Of a stretch of 9,354 nucleotides of DNA, positions 1-7,095 are shown piece by piece. The stretch covers positions 1 through 9,354 of the forward strand of contig CABTXO010000044.1 of assembly GCA_902488725.1 (NCBI GenBank), given 5' to 3'. Origin of the DNA: an uncultured Bacteroidales bacterium. GTDB lineage: Bacteria > Bacteroidota > Bacteroidia > Bacteroidales > UBA932. Every line of letters begins with the position of its first letter. The first letter of the stretch is position 1. The notes under the pieces were generated by a model. That model had not been told where the DNA came from. It saw only the letters and a list, made by a program, of their open reading frames with translations, and ran no database searches. The position numbers and the translations under genes are program-made.

Positions 1-1854
1 AAGATGGACTTCCTCGGGCTCCGGACCCTGTCCATCATCAAGGAATGCCTCGCCGACATCAAATGCGCCACCAGCCGGGACATCGACATCGAGCAGATTC
101 CCATCGACGATCCCGCCGTGTACGACCTCTACAGCCGCGGCGACACCAAGAGCATCTTCCAGTTTGAATCCCAGGGCATGATCGAATGGCTGATCAAGCT
201 GCAGCCGCAGCGCTTCGAAGATCTCATCGCCATGAACGCCCTCTACCGCCCCGGCCCGATGGACTACATCCCGTCCTTCGTGGCCCGGAAGCGCGGGGAC
301 GAAGAGATCACCTACGACTTGCCCGACATGGAGGAATATCTCCGCGAGACCTACGGGGTCACCGTCTACCAGGAGCAGGTCATGCGGATTTCCCAGAAAG
401 TCGCCGGTTTCTCCCGGGGCAAGGCGGACAAGCTCCGCAAGGCCATGGGCAAGAAGAAAATCGACATCCTGCAGTCCCTCCACGACGAATTCATCCAAGG
501 CGGTCTCGCCAACGGCCACCCGCTGGAGATGCTGAACAAGATCTGGAAGGACTGGCTGGCCTTTGCGAAATACGCCTTCAACAAGTCCCACTCCACTTGC
601 TATGCCTGGGTGTCCTACCAGACCGCCTGGCTGAAGGCCCACTATCCGGCCGAGTTCCAGGCTGCGAACCTGAGCCAGAACCTGGGCAACATGGACGAGA
701 TCAAGGCCATCATGGCGGACTGCAAGAAGGCCAAGATCAAGGTCCTGAATCCGGACGTCAACGAGTCCAACGCCCACTTCACGGTCAACAAGGACGGCAA
801 CATCCGTTTCGGACTGGGCGGCATCAAGGGCTTCGGCTCCAATGTCGTGGATGAAATCGTCGCCGAACGGGAGGGCGACGGCCCCTTCGCGGACGTGTTC
901 GACTTCGCCGAACGGATGGACGGGAAGGTCAACCGGAAGTCGCTGGAAATTCTGGTCAACTGCGGCGCCTTCGATTCCTTCGGCATCCGGCGCACCCAGT
1001 TCTTCCTGCCCTGCGCCAGCGGAGAACTGTTCATCGACGAACTTTCAAACTATGCGACCGCCTTCAGCAAATCCTCCCGGGATGCGGGTTCTTCGCTCTT
1101 CGGGGGAATGGAAGAGATGATGCCGGTCCGTCCTGCCGTACCTGCGGTCCGGATCGAAGAGAACGTGCTGGATCTGCTGCAGAAGGAGAAGGAGCTGGTC
1201 GGCATGTACCTTTCCTCCCATCCGCTGGACCGCTACCAGTTCGAGCTGGAGACGTTCACCAACTGTGAACTGGCCGACCTGCAGACCCTGATCTCAGACT
1301 GCGAGAACCGCCGGCAGAAGAAGAAAGTCAACATCGCCGGCATCATCACGGACACCAAGAACCTGCTCACGAAAACGGGCAGGCCCTTCTCGAAAACGAC
1401 GCTGGAGGATTACAGCGGCACCTGGGAACTGGCGCTCTTCGGATCCGACCACCAGAACTTCATGGGCTTTCTGCAGTTGCATTCCGCCCTGCTCATCGAA
1501 GGCGAAATCGATCAGAAGTGGCGGCTCCGTCCCGAGGAGGCCCAACAGGGCAAGAAACCGCCGTTCGGCTTCAAGGTCAAGAGCATGACCCTGCTCGGAA
1601 ACGTGACGGAATCGCTGTTGAAGGGCTTTTCAATCAGCCTCTCGACGCCGATGCTGACAGCGGATTTCCGCAAGAAACTGGTTGCGATCGTCAAGGAAAA
1701 TTCCGGCAAGATCCCCCTCAAGATGTGTCTCTACGATCCCAAGACCCGGTACAACATCGAATTCCGCTCCACCAAATTCCAGGTGACTGTCACGACGGAT
1801 TTCGTGGAGGCCCTCAAGGCACTCGGCGTCACGCCCGCTCCCGTGCTGAAATAG
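1..1854 (+). CDS. dnaE: DNA polymerase III subunit alpha, C-terminal part (5' end outside window)
   Basis: This is the replicative polymerase subunit that extends DNA in the Pol III holoenzyme. The reading frame is open from base 1, so the gene starts upstream of the window. The visible 617 residues begin with KMDFLGLRTL, whose Asp (codon 3) corresponds to the third catalytic aspartate of E. coli DnaE (D555). The other two aspartates and the PHP domain lie outside. Counting from the Met at base 4, visible family signatures are the fingers motif FQFESQGM (about 52-59), ALYRPGPMD (79-87), YGVTVYQEQVM (117-127), and YAFNKSHSTCYAWVSYQ (190-206). A helix-hairpin-helix segment GLGGIKGFG follows (270-278), and an OB-fold starts near 441 (VNIAGIITD). 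SSLFGG (363-368), between HhH and OB-fold, is a likely beta-clamp binding motif. Remaining length matches the C-terminal half of E. coli DnaE (about 606 residues after D555). The stop is TAG. The next gene converges after 7 bases. Confidence 0.97.
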   Translation, partial: KMDFLGLRTLSIIKECLADIKCATSRDIDIEQIPIDDPAVYDLYSRGDTKSIFQFESQGMIEWLIKLQPQRFEDLIAMNALYRPGPMDYIPSFVARKRGDEEITYDLPDMEEYLRETYGVTVYQEQVMRISQKVAGFSRGKADKLRKAMGKKKIDILQSLHDEFIQGGLANGHPLEMLNKIWKDWLAFAKYAFNKSHSTCYAWVSYQTAWLKAHYPAEFQAANLSQNLGNMDEIKAIMADCKKAKIKVLNPDVNESNAHFTVNKDGNIRFGLGGIKGFGSNVVDEIVAEREGDGPFADVFDFAERMDGKVNRKSLEILVNCGAFDSFGIRRTQFFLPCASGELFIDELSNYATAFSKSSRDAGSSLFGGMEEMMPVRPAVPAVRIEENVLDLLQKEKELVGMYLSSHPLDRYQFELETFTNCELADLQTLISDCENRRQKKKVNIAGIITDTKNLLTKTGRPFSKTTLEDYSGTWELALFGSDHQNFMGFLQLHSALLIEGEIDQKWRLRPEEAQQGKKPPFGFKVKSMTLLGNVTESLLKGFSISLSTPMLTADFRKKLVAIVKENSGKIPLKMCLYDPKTRYNIEFRSTKFQVTVTTDFVEALKALGVTPAPVLK

Positions 1855-1861
1855 CCGGGCT

Positions 1862-3115
1862 TCAATAGCGAATTGATCCCGCCACGATGTTGGACACCAG
1901 CGCACGCAGGCGTGCGAGGGAGCCTTCGTCACGCGGGTGCACGCGGTGCGTCAGCAGGATGACGGCGGTCCGGGTCTTCTGGTCGATGACGATGGACGTG
2001 CCGGTGTAGCCTGTGTGTGCCAGCGTGGAGGCCGGGTCGAACAGGTCGCCGCGGGTGCCCGGACCGGTTTGCGACTTGTCCCAGCCGAGTGCCCGTTCGA
2101 CCGAAGGATCATTCTCGGGCGGAATCGTGGCCATGACCCGGACCATCGCGGGGCTGAGGATGCGGCCCGTTTTCGATGTCTTTGCGGTTGCAGGCAGTCT
2201 GCCGTTCCGCAGGATCGCGGCGCAGATCACGGAGAGGTCTTCCGCATTGGAGAAGACTCCGGCATTGCCCGAATTGCCGCTCATCACCCGCCGGGCAATG
2301 GGGTCGTGCACCTTCGCCACCAGCGGAAGTCCGTCCGCCTGCACCTCCGTCGGAGCGCACAGGCCGGCGAGCCGGTCCGCGTCCGGCACCGCCGGGGGAT
2401 CCGCCAGGGGGAAATAGCAGGTGTGCTTCAGCCCCAGGACGTCGAAGACATGGCGCTGGGCATATTCATACAATTTTTCACCCGTGACCCGTTCGAGAAT
2501 CCGCTGCAGGGTGACGAAGTTGAGGCAACTGTACAGCATCTGCGTGCCGGGCCGGAAATGACGGGGCACGCGGGTGGCGATGTACCGTTCCAGCGAGTCG
2601 GGGGTGTTTTCACCGAATTCCTTAACGTACGCATCCACAGTGATGTACGGAGAAAGCCCGGAGGAGTGGGTCAGCAGGTCGCGTACGGTGATGTCCACCG
2701 TTTCGCCGCTGTCCGGATCCTTCCACGGGCGGAATCCGGGAATATACCGGGCCACCGGATCGGTGAGCCGGACGTACCCGTTCTCGACCAGCTGCAGGAA
2801 GGACAGGGTCGTTCCGACACATTTGCTGACGGAGGCCAGGTCGAACATCGTTTCCGTCGTCATCGGCTCCACCGACGGCACGACGGATTTGTTGCCGTAG
2901 GCCTTCAGATAGACGATTGCATCGCCCCGGACGACCGAAATCACGGCACCGGGAATGGTCTTCTCCGTGATCGCTTCTTCGATCACGCGGTCCACCTGTG
3001 CCAGTTTCGCGGGATCCATCCCGTGCTTTCCCGGGCTGGACATTTTCAGTTGTGCGGCCGTCGGCATGGCACAGGTCGCCAGCAGCACTGCAGTCAAAAT
3101 GAAGGTCTTGCGCAT
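1862..3115 (-). CDS. Exported serine hydrolase, beta-lactamase class C / penicillin-binding-like family
   Basis: This is a 417-residue protein with an N-terminal signal peptide (MRKTFILTAVLLATCAMPTAAQ, likely cleaved near residue 21-22), so it acts in the periplasm or at the envelope. The serine-active-site fold is shown by SVSK at 95-98 (nucleophile Ser95, Lys98), a YSCLN segment at 195-199 in the place of the class C YxN motif, and HTGYTG at 367-372 in the place of the KTG/HTG motif. DLLTHSSGL (146-154) and GNAGVFSNAEDL are also characteristic. Relatives include esterases, D-aminopeptidases, DD-peptidases and true beta-lactamases; the substrate cannot be told from sequence. The Tyr motif has Cys where Asn is usual, with an Asn two residues later, so it departs from the canonical AmpC pattern. 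The ATG overlaps the TGA of the upstream EEP gene (TGATG) and has no Shine-Dalgarno, which suggests translational coupling. The gene ends 7 bases from the end of convergent dnaE. Confidence 0.9.
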   Translation of the reverse strand: MRKTFILTAVLLATCAMPTAAQLKMSSPGKHGMDPAKLAQVDRVIEEAITEKTIPGAVISVVRGDAIVYLKAYGNKSVVPSVEPMTTETMFDLASVSKCVGTTLSFLQLVENGYVRLTDPVARYIPGFRPWKDPDSGETVDITVRDLLTHSSGLSPYITVDAYVKEFGENTPDSLERYIATRVPRHFRPGTQMLYSCLNFVTLQRILERVTGEKLYEYAQRHVFDVLGLKHTCYFPLADPPAVPDADRLAGLCAPTEVQADGLPLVAKVHDPIARRVMSGNSGNAGVFSNAEDLSVICAAILRNGRLPATAKTSKTGRILSPAMVRVMATIPPENDPSVERALGWDKSQTGPGTRGDLFDPASTLAHTGYTGTSIVIDQKTRTAVILLTHRVHPRDEGSLARLRALVSNIVAGSIRY

Positions 3116-3954
3116 CAGAAGATCAGAACAGCTTTTACAGGATAATGGTCGGAGATGTACGCGCGGTCCATGTACGGCTTCGTGATGGTTTCATATTCCG
3201 TACAGCTGCTGAACCCTTTGTACCAGATGTGGTCGATGATGTCGTCGGCCTTGCCCCAGTCGTTGAAGGTGCCGTGGTGGTCCGTCTTCACGGCGGTTTC
3301 GCGCGTGTTCAGCAGGATCTTTTTCAAGTCGTCGAATTCGGGACGGTCGATCGTCATGTTGAAATCTCCGGTCAGCACCATCGGAAGGTTCCGAGGGTTC
3401 ATTTCGGCGATCCGGTTCACGATCAAGGCCAGCCCTTTCTTGCGGGCCTCCCAGCCGACATGGTCCAGGTGGGTGTTCACATAGTAGAATTTCTTGCCGC
3501 TGCGCCTGTCCTTCATCAGTGCCCAGGTCGCCGTGCGCTTGCAGGCCGCATCCCAGCCCTTCGATGGCTTCTCCGGGGTCTCGGAAAGCCAATACGTCCC
3601 CCACTTGAGCAGACGGATGGTTTTCTTGTTGTAGAAGATGGACATGTGTTCGCCCTCGTGCCTGCCGTCTTCACGGCCGACACCGACCGATGTGTAGCCC
3701 GGGCAGTAGTCTTCCAGGTACTTTACCTGGTAGTCGTAGGCTTCCTGCAGGCCGAAGATGTCGGGCTTCTGGTCCACGATCATCATGGCCGAAGCGGGAT
3801 AGCGGTATTTCCAGGAATTTGTGCCGTCATTGGCCGCCCCCAGGCGGATGTTGTACGAAATGACCGTGATCGAAGCGGGCTGTTTTTTTCCGGCGTGCAA
3901 GCCGACCGGCAGCACCACCAGGGCTGCCATGAGTGCGAAAAGGAATTTCTTCAT
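3115..3954 (-). CDS. Exported endonuclease/exonuclease/phosphatase (EEP) family hydrolase
   Basis: This is a 279-residue metal-dependent hydrolase of the DNase I / exonuclease III / sphingomyelinase-like fold. It has a signal peptide (MKKFLFALMAALVVLPVGLHA), so it works outside the cytoplasm. The family motifs occur in order: SYNIR (Asn35), GLQEA (metal-ligand Glu71), NTHLDH (160-165, His162), TGDFN (Asp197, Asn199) and SDHYPV near the C-terminus (Asp269, His270). All catalytic positions look intact. The substrate is open: phosphodiesters in nucleic acids, phospholipids or sugar phosphates are all possible for this fold. The reading frame stays open to an ATG at 4086 inside cydB, but the start at 3954 is preferred because the signal peptide begins there and a promoter box lies 24 bases upstream. 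The downstream serine hydrolase overlaps it by one base, so the two form an operon. Confidence 0.9.
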   Translation of the reverse strand: MKKFLFALMAALVVLPVGLHAGKKQPASITVISYNIRLGAANDGTNSWKYRYPASAMMIVDQKPDIFGLQEAYDYQVKYLEDYCPGYTSVGVGREDGRHEGEHMSIFYNKKTIRLLKWGTYWLSETPEKPSKGWDAACKRTATWALMKDRRSGKKFYYVNTHLDHVGWEARKKGLALIVNRIAEMNPRNLPMVLTGDFNMTIDRPEFDDLKKILLNTRETAVKTDHHGTFNDWGKADDIIDHIWYKGFSSCTEYETITKPYMDRAYISDHYPVKAVLIF

Positions 3955-3970
3955 CTCGGTAAGAATAACA

Positions 3971-4002
3971 AATCCCTCAAAATTAGGAAATTTCGAGGGA
4001 TT
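3971..4002 (-). terminator. Intrinsic terminator hairpin of the cyd operon
   Basis: The hairpin begins 22 bases after the cydB stop. Read on the minus strand, arms AATCCCTC and GAGGGATT pair over 8 bp, followed by a G-U pair and 5 further A-U pairs (AAATT/AATTT) around a UCCU loop, giving a 14-bp stem. The RNA after the stem is UGUUAUUCUU, a moderately U-rich tail. The stem is unambiguous; its action as a terminator is inferred from position and tail. Confidence 0.65.
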
Positions 4003-4009
4003 GTGCAAC
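3978..4009 (-). promoter_or_regulatory. Bacteroidota-type promoter for the EEP / serine hydrolase operon
   Basis: On the minus strand GTTG (4009-4006) is followed by a 20-base spacer and TAATTTTG (3985-3978), a full match to the TAnnTTTG -7 box of Bacteroidota vegetative promoters with a one-mismatch -33 box. The expected transcript start is near 3972, giving a leader of under 20 bases to the ATG at 3954. The -7 box lies inside the 3' arm of the cyd terminator stem. Confidence 0.6.
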
Positions 4010-4024
4010 GATTGTTCCGCCGGA

Positions 4025-5173
4025 TCAGTACTTGTTCGGGGTCTTTTCGATCTCGTCCGGGGTGATGGGCTTGCGGTCCATCGCATGCCAGGCGTAGATG
4101 ATGTAGGCCAGCACGAACGGAATCAGCAGCGACACGAAGAACATCGTCTTCAGGGTGAACGGACTGGATGAGCTGTTGGCGATCGTCAGCGAACTCTGCA
4201 GGTTTGTCGCGCTCGGATAGTAGGCGGTGCCGTTGTAGCCGGCGATGAAGAAGATGCCCATCACCACGAGCACGGTGCCGATGCCGGCCGGCCATATTCC
4301 CCTCCGGGACTTGCTGAAGAGGGTGAGGGCGATGCCGCCGAGCACTCCGACCACCCCGAGCAGGAAGATGCCCGCCACAAGCGGCATCTGCAGCAGGTTG
4401 TGCAGGTACTTGCTCTTTTCCATGAATATGCTGCCGTTCGCTCCGACCGCATAGCCCGGGCGGATCAGCAGGACCACGAGCCAGGTCAGGAAGAAGACCA
4501 GGAAGGGGATGACGGCCAGTTTCACGGTGCGGCGCATTTCCGTCCGGACGGTGTCGTCGTTGATGTTGCCCAGCATGTAGAGGGCACCCAGGATGATGGT
4601 CAGGAACACCACGGCCAGGCCGAGGCAGACCGCATGCCAGTCCGTCAAGGCCTCCAGCCCGTGCCAGCTGCTGCCCCAGGTGCTGATGACCCGATCAAGC
4701 GGACCGCCCATGACAGTCATGGCTTCCTTGTTGACCGTGAAGTCCGATCCCGTGAAGAAAGTGCCGACGGCCGTTCCCACGATGAGGGGAGCCAGGATGC
4801 CGTTGGCCAGCAGGAAGGCCCGGAAGGTCTTGTAGCCCAGCAGGTTTTCCTTCTTGTTCTGGAATTCATAGGACACCGCCTGCAGGACGAAGGTCAGCAG
4901 CAGGAGGATCCACACCCAGTACGCACCCCCGAAGCTGGTGCTGTAGAACAGCGGGAAGGAGGCGAAGAAGGCTCCGCCGAAGGTTACCAGCGTCGTGAAG
5001 GTGAATTCCCATTTCCGTCCGGTGGAGTTGACCACCATCCGCCGCTGGGTTTCGTTCAGCCGGCAGTTGAAGACTTGGCAGTTGCCGCCCTGGACAAACA
5101 TCAGGAACACGAGCAGACCGCCCAGGAGGGCGATCAGGAACCACCAGTATTGTTGCAGAAATTGATATGTCAT
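4025..5173 (-). CDS. cydB: Cytochrome bd ubiquinol/menaquinol oxidase subunit II
   Basis: This is subunit II of the haem-copper-independent terminal oxidase that reduces O2 to water with quinol electrons in the inner membrane. The protein has 382 residues, close to the family length, and is a polytopic membrane protein with about 8 or 9 hydrophobic segments. Family landmarks are KWEFTFTTLVTFGGAFFASFP (residues 54 onward), in the place of E. coli [21 protein letters not shown] with Glu56 for the E. coli proton-path Asp58; PLIVGTAVG; PSATNLQSSLTI; and the C-terminus ITPDEIEK. The N-terminal helix reads FVQGGNC instead of the proteobacterial TDGFDMG, a divergence I take to be normal for Bacteroidota CydB. 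It is separated from cydA by 12 bases. A strong Shine-Dalgarno overlapping the cydA stop indicates coupled expression. Confidence 0.97.
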   Translation of the reverse strand: MTYQFLQQYWWFLIALLGGLLVFLMFVQGGNCQVFNCRLNETQRRMVVNSTGRKWEFTFTTLVTFGGAFFASFPLFYSTSFGGAYWVWILLLLTFVLQAVSYEFQNKKENLLGYKTFRAFLLANGILAPLIVGTAVGTFFTGSDFTVNKEAMTVMGGPLDRVISTWGSSWHGLEALTDWHAVCLGLAVVFLTIILGALYMLGNINDDTVRTEMRRTVKLAVIPFLVFFLTWLVVLLIRPGYAVGANGSIFMEKSKYLHNLLQMPLVAGIFLLGVVGVLGGIALTLFSKSRRGIWPAGIGTVLVVMGIFFIAGYNGTAYYPSATNLQSSLTIANSSSSPFTLKTMFFVSLLIPFVLAYIIYAWHAMDRKPITPDEIEKTPNKY

Positions 5174-5180
5174 GACTTGA

Positions 5181-5187
5181 TCCTCCT
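5181..5187 (-). promoter_or_regulatory. Shine-Dalgarno of cydB overlapping the cydA stop codon
   Basis: The minus strand reads AGGAGGA, 7 bases before the cydB ATG at 5173. The cydA TAG (5188-5186) shares bases with it. This is the only clear Shine-Dalgarno directly in front of a gene in the window; the other starts have A-rich or featureless leaders, as is usual in Bacteroidota. It probably lets ribosomes finishing cydA re-initiate on cydB and keep the subunits stoichiometric. Confidence 0.7.
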
Positions 5188-6709
5188 ATTGTTCGTTGAT
5201 GTTCTCGTCCCGGGAGACCGCTTCTCCGATCTCCGGTCCCTTCTTGATGGCCTTGATCATGATCCGGAATTCGATGATCAGGAACAGCGTGAAGATGGCG
5301 CAGAACACGAAGAACGTCGTCTTGACGGCTCCCGTGTTCAGGCCGGAGACGGCAGCCTTCAGCGGCAGCAGCCCCTGGATCGCCCAGGGCTGGCGGCCGA
5401 CCTCGGCCACGATCCAGCCGCACTGACTGCCCAGGTAGGCGAGCGGAACCGTCAGCATGGCCGTCCAAAGCAGCCAGCACTTCTCTTCGATGCGGTCTTT
5501 GCGGGTGAAGTACAGGGCCAGGATGAGCACCAGCAGCACCAACAGCCCGGTTCCGATCATGATCCGGAAAGACCAGAACACGAGCGGAACGTTCGGGATG
5601 ACTTCTTCGGGAGAATCCAGATAGCCGTACCCCAGGTACTGCACATTCTCGTCCAATGTCTTGCGGAAGGCGGCGGCTTTTTCGGGATCCGATGCTTTGT
5701 TCTCGCGATACCCCTTCAGGGCATCGATCGCCATTCTTCCCCGGGCCATTTTTTCTTCCACGGACGGGACGGGATTCCCGTCATTGTCGGTGTAGCCCTT
5801 GAGGATGTCGTTGATGCCGGGCACGAAGCCGTTGACATCGTGGGTGGCCAGTAAGGAGAGCATCCCCGGAATCTTGATCCCCGGAAGGATCGTGAAGGCG
5901 ACTTTCCGGCCCCCGTTCTCGAGGCCTTCCGCAGCCGCCAGCTTCATGGGCTGGAATTCCGCGGCGTTGACGCCCGACGCGTCTCCGGAAATGAAGGTGC
6001 CCACGACGCCCAGCAGCCCGACGATGGAGCCGATCAGGATGCTGGATTTGGCGAACTTGATTTCGCGCTTGCGGAACAGGAACCAGCAGGCGATCCCGAC
6101 CGTGAAGATCCCGCCGATCAGCCATCCGTTCAACACGCTGTGGAAGAACTTGCTAACTGCAACCGGATTGCCGATCACTTCCCAGAAGGCGGCCGTCGAG
6201 GCCATCTCGCTGCGGACGGTGTCGGGATTGAAGGTCGTTCCGACCGGATTCTGCATCCAGCCGTTGGCCACCAGGATCCAGTACGCGGAAATCGTGGCGC
6301 CGATGCCGGTAAGCCAGGTCGAAGCCAGGTGGAACTTTTTGCTGACCTTTTCCCAGCCGAAGAACATAACGGCGAAGAAGGTGGCTTCCATGAAGAAGGC
6401 CAGGATGCCCTCGATAGCGAGGGGGGCCCCGAACAGGTCGCCCACGAACCAGGAATAGTTGCTCCAGTTGGTTCCGAATTCAAATTCCAGGATGAGTCCG
6501 GTCGCAATGCCGACTGCGAAATTGATGGCGAACAGCTTCATCCAGAACTTCGCCGTTTTTTTCCAGAATTCGTCTTTTTTTACCACGTACAGAGTCTCCA
6601 TGATGGCCATCACCAAGGCGAGCCCCAGCGTGAGCGGCACGAACAGCCAATGGTAGGCGGCTGTCATTGCGAACTGAATTCTGGACCAGGAAATTAATGC
6701 AGTTTCCAT
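5186..6709 (-). CDS. cydA: Cytochrome bd oxidase subunit I (haem b558/b595/d carrier)
   Basis: This is the catalytic, haem-carrying and quinol-oxidising subunit of the bd oxidase, polytopic in the inner membrane, 507 residues (E. coli 522). The key residues are all present. His20 matches the E. coli haem b595/d ligand H19. Glu100 and Glu108 match E99 and E107. His190 in FFHSVLNG and Met384 in FWSFRIM match the b558 ligands H186 and M393. GWIVAEVGRQPW gives Trp432, Glu436 and Arg439, with the spacing of E. coli W441, E445 and R448. The quinol-binding Q-loop starts at KLAAAE, where Lys256 and Glu261 match K252 and E257, and runs to about 375, so it is nearly as long as in E. coli. It lies 11 bases after the DUF4492 gene and 12 before cydB, in one operon. 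There is no clear Shine-Dalgarno. Nothing suggests inactivation. Confidence 0.98.
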   Translation of the reverse strand: METALISWSRIQFAMTAAYHWLFVPLTLGLALVMAIMETLYVVKKDEFWKKTAKFWMKLFAINFAVGIATGLILEFEFGTNWSNYSWFVGDLFGAPLAIEGILAFFMEATFFAVMFFGWEKVSKKFHLASTWLTGIGATISAYWILVANGWMQNPVGTTFNPDTVRSEMASTAAFWEVIGNPVAVSKFFHSVLNGWLIGGIFTVGIACWFLFRKREIKFAKSSILIGSIVGLLGVVGTFISGDASGVNAAEFQPMKLAAAEGLENGGRKVAFTILPGIKIPGMLSLLATHDVNGFVPGINDILKGYTDNDGNPVPSVEEKMARGRMAIDALKGYRENKASDPEKAAAFRKTLDENVQYLGYGYLDSPEEVIPNVPLVFWSFRIMIGTGLLVLLVLILALYFTRKDRIEEKCWLLWTAMLTVPLAYLGSQCGWIVAEVGRQPWAIQGLLPLKAAVSGLNTGAVKTTFFVFCAIFTLFLIIEFRIMIKAIKKGPEIGEAVSRDENINEQ

Positions 6710-6720
6710 ATCATGATTAG

Positions 6721-6975
6721 TTAGAAAATGTCAGATGTGTCTTTCGGCTGTTGTCCTCCGCGGGTCAGATTCGTTCCGACGATTTCGCTCCGCTGCTCAT
6801 CCGTCTTGCCGGCCAGCACCGGTTTGAAGAAGAACACGCGCAGCACGCCGAACAGGATCACGATTTTCAGCATGATCAGCCAGACCAGCGGCCGTCCCCA
6901 AGTCATGTTCTTGAAGCCGTCCCGGTACAGTTCCCAAAAGGCTGTGAACGCTTTTCTGATCGGATGGATGGTCAA
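6721..6975 (-). CDS. DUF4492-type small membrane protein, first gene of the cyd operon
   Basis: This is a protein of about 84 residues with one membrane segment (PLVWLIMLKIVILFGVLRVFFF), preceded by a basic amphipathic stretch containing LYRDGFKNMTWGR and followed by a polar C-terminal tail. The RDGF..MT.G pattern before a single helix is typical of DUF4492 proteins, which in Bacteroidota commonly sit directly upstream of cydA. By position and topology it may be an accessory or structural subunit of the bd oxidase, like CydX/CydS in other phyla; that is inference. No ATG lies in frame before the domain. I prefer TTG at 6975: the frame also allows TTG at 6999, but those bases are part of the -7 promoter box, so that codon should not be transcribed. 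The in-frame stop upstream is at 7018-7020. It ends 11 bases before cydA. Confidence 0.85.
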   Translation of the reverse strand: MTIHPIRKAFTAFWELYRDGFKNMTWGRPLVWLIMLKIVILFGVLRVFFFKPVLAGKTDEQRSEIVGTNLTRGGQQPKDTSDIF

Positions 6976-6996
6976 CCGTTTTAATTTTTGGTCTTT

Positions 6997-7027
6997 CAAA
7001 ATTAGAAAAAAAATTGTTCATCGCAAA
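6997..7027 (-). promoter_or_regulatory. Bacteroidota-type promoter of the DUF4492-cydA-cydB operon
   Basis: On the minus strand TTTG (7027-7024), a 19-base spacer and TAATTTTG (7004-6997) fit the Bacteroidota consensus exactly. The spacer holds a run of eight T (7013-7006). An A6 tract directly upstream of the -33 box resembles an UP element. The predicted start of transcription is near 6991, about 15 bases before the TTG codon at 6975. Confidence 0.68.
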
Positions 7028-7063
7028 TTTTTTCTGCATCCGCCGGGAGCATTCCATCCGCAG

Positions 7064-7095
7064 CTTGTTTATGTCTCGTTGATTGATTACTTTTG
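7064..7095 (+). promoter_or_regulatory. Possible plus-strand promoter, product unknown
   Basis: CTTG (7064-7067), 20 bases and TACTTTTG (7088-7095) fit the TAnnTTTG -7 box with a one-mismatch -33 box. It points toward the ThiL-like gene but lies about 200 bases before its ATG. It could drive a long leader, a small RNA or the 38-codon frame at 7133-7249. A chance match is possible. Confidence 0.35.

Noticed and set aside
1937..3145. 402-codon plus-strand open frame opposite the serine hydrolase
   Set aside because: No domain or composition of a real protein; the minus strand carries complete catalytic motifs and a signal peptide.
3145..4065. 306-codon plus-strand open frame opposite the EEP gene
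   Set aside because: Antisense shadow; the minus strand has all five EEP motifs in order.
3955..4086. Longer N-terminus for the EEP protein starting inside cydB
   Set aside because: It would bury the signal peptide behind 44 residues translated from cydB sequence and from the terminator; the promoter and signal peptide both support the ATG at 3954.
4400..5854. 484-codon plus-strand open frame opposite cydB and cydA
   Set aside because: It is antisense to two firmly identified membrane proteins; its Glu/Gln/His/Asp-rich content is what the reverse strand of hydrophobic codons gives, and high GC keeps it free of stops.
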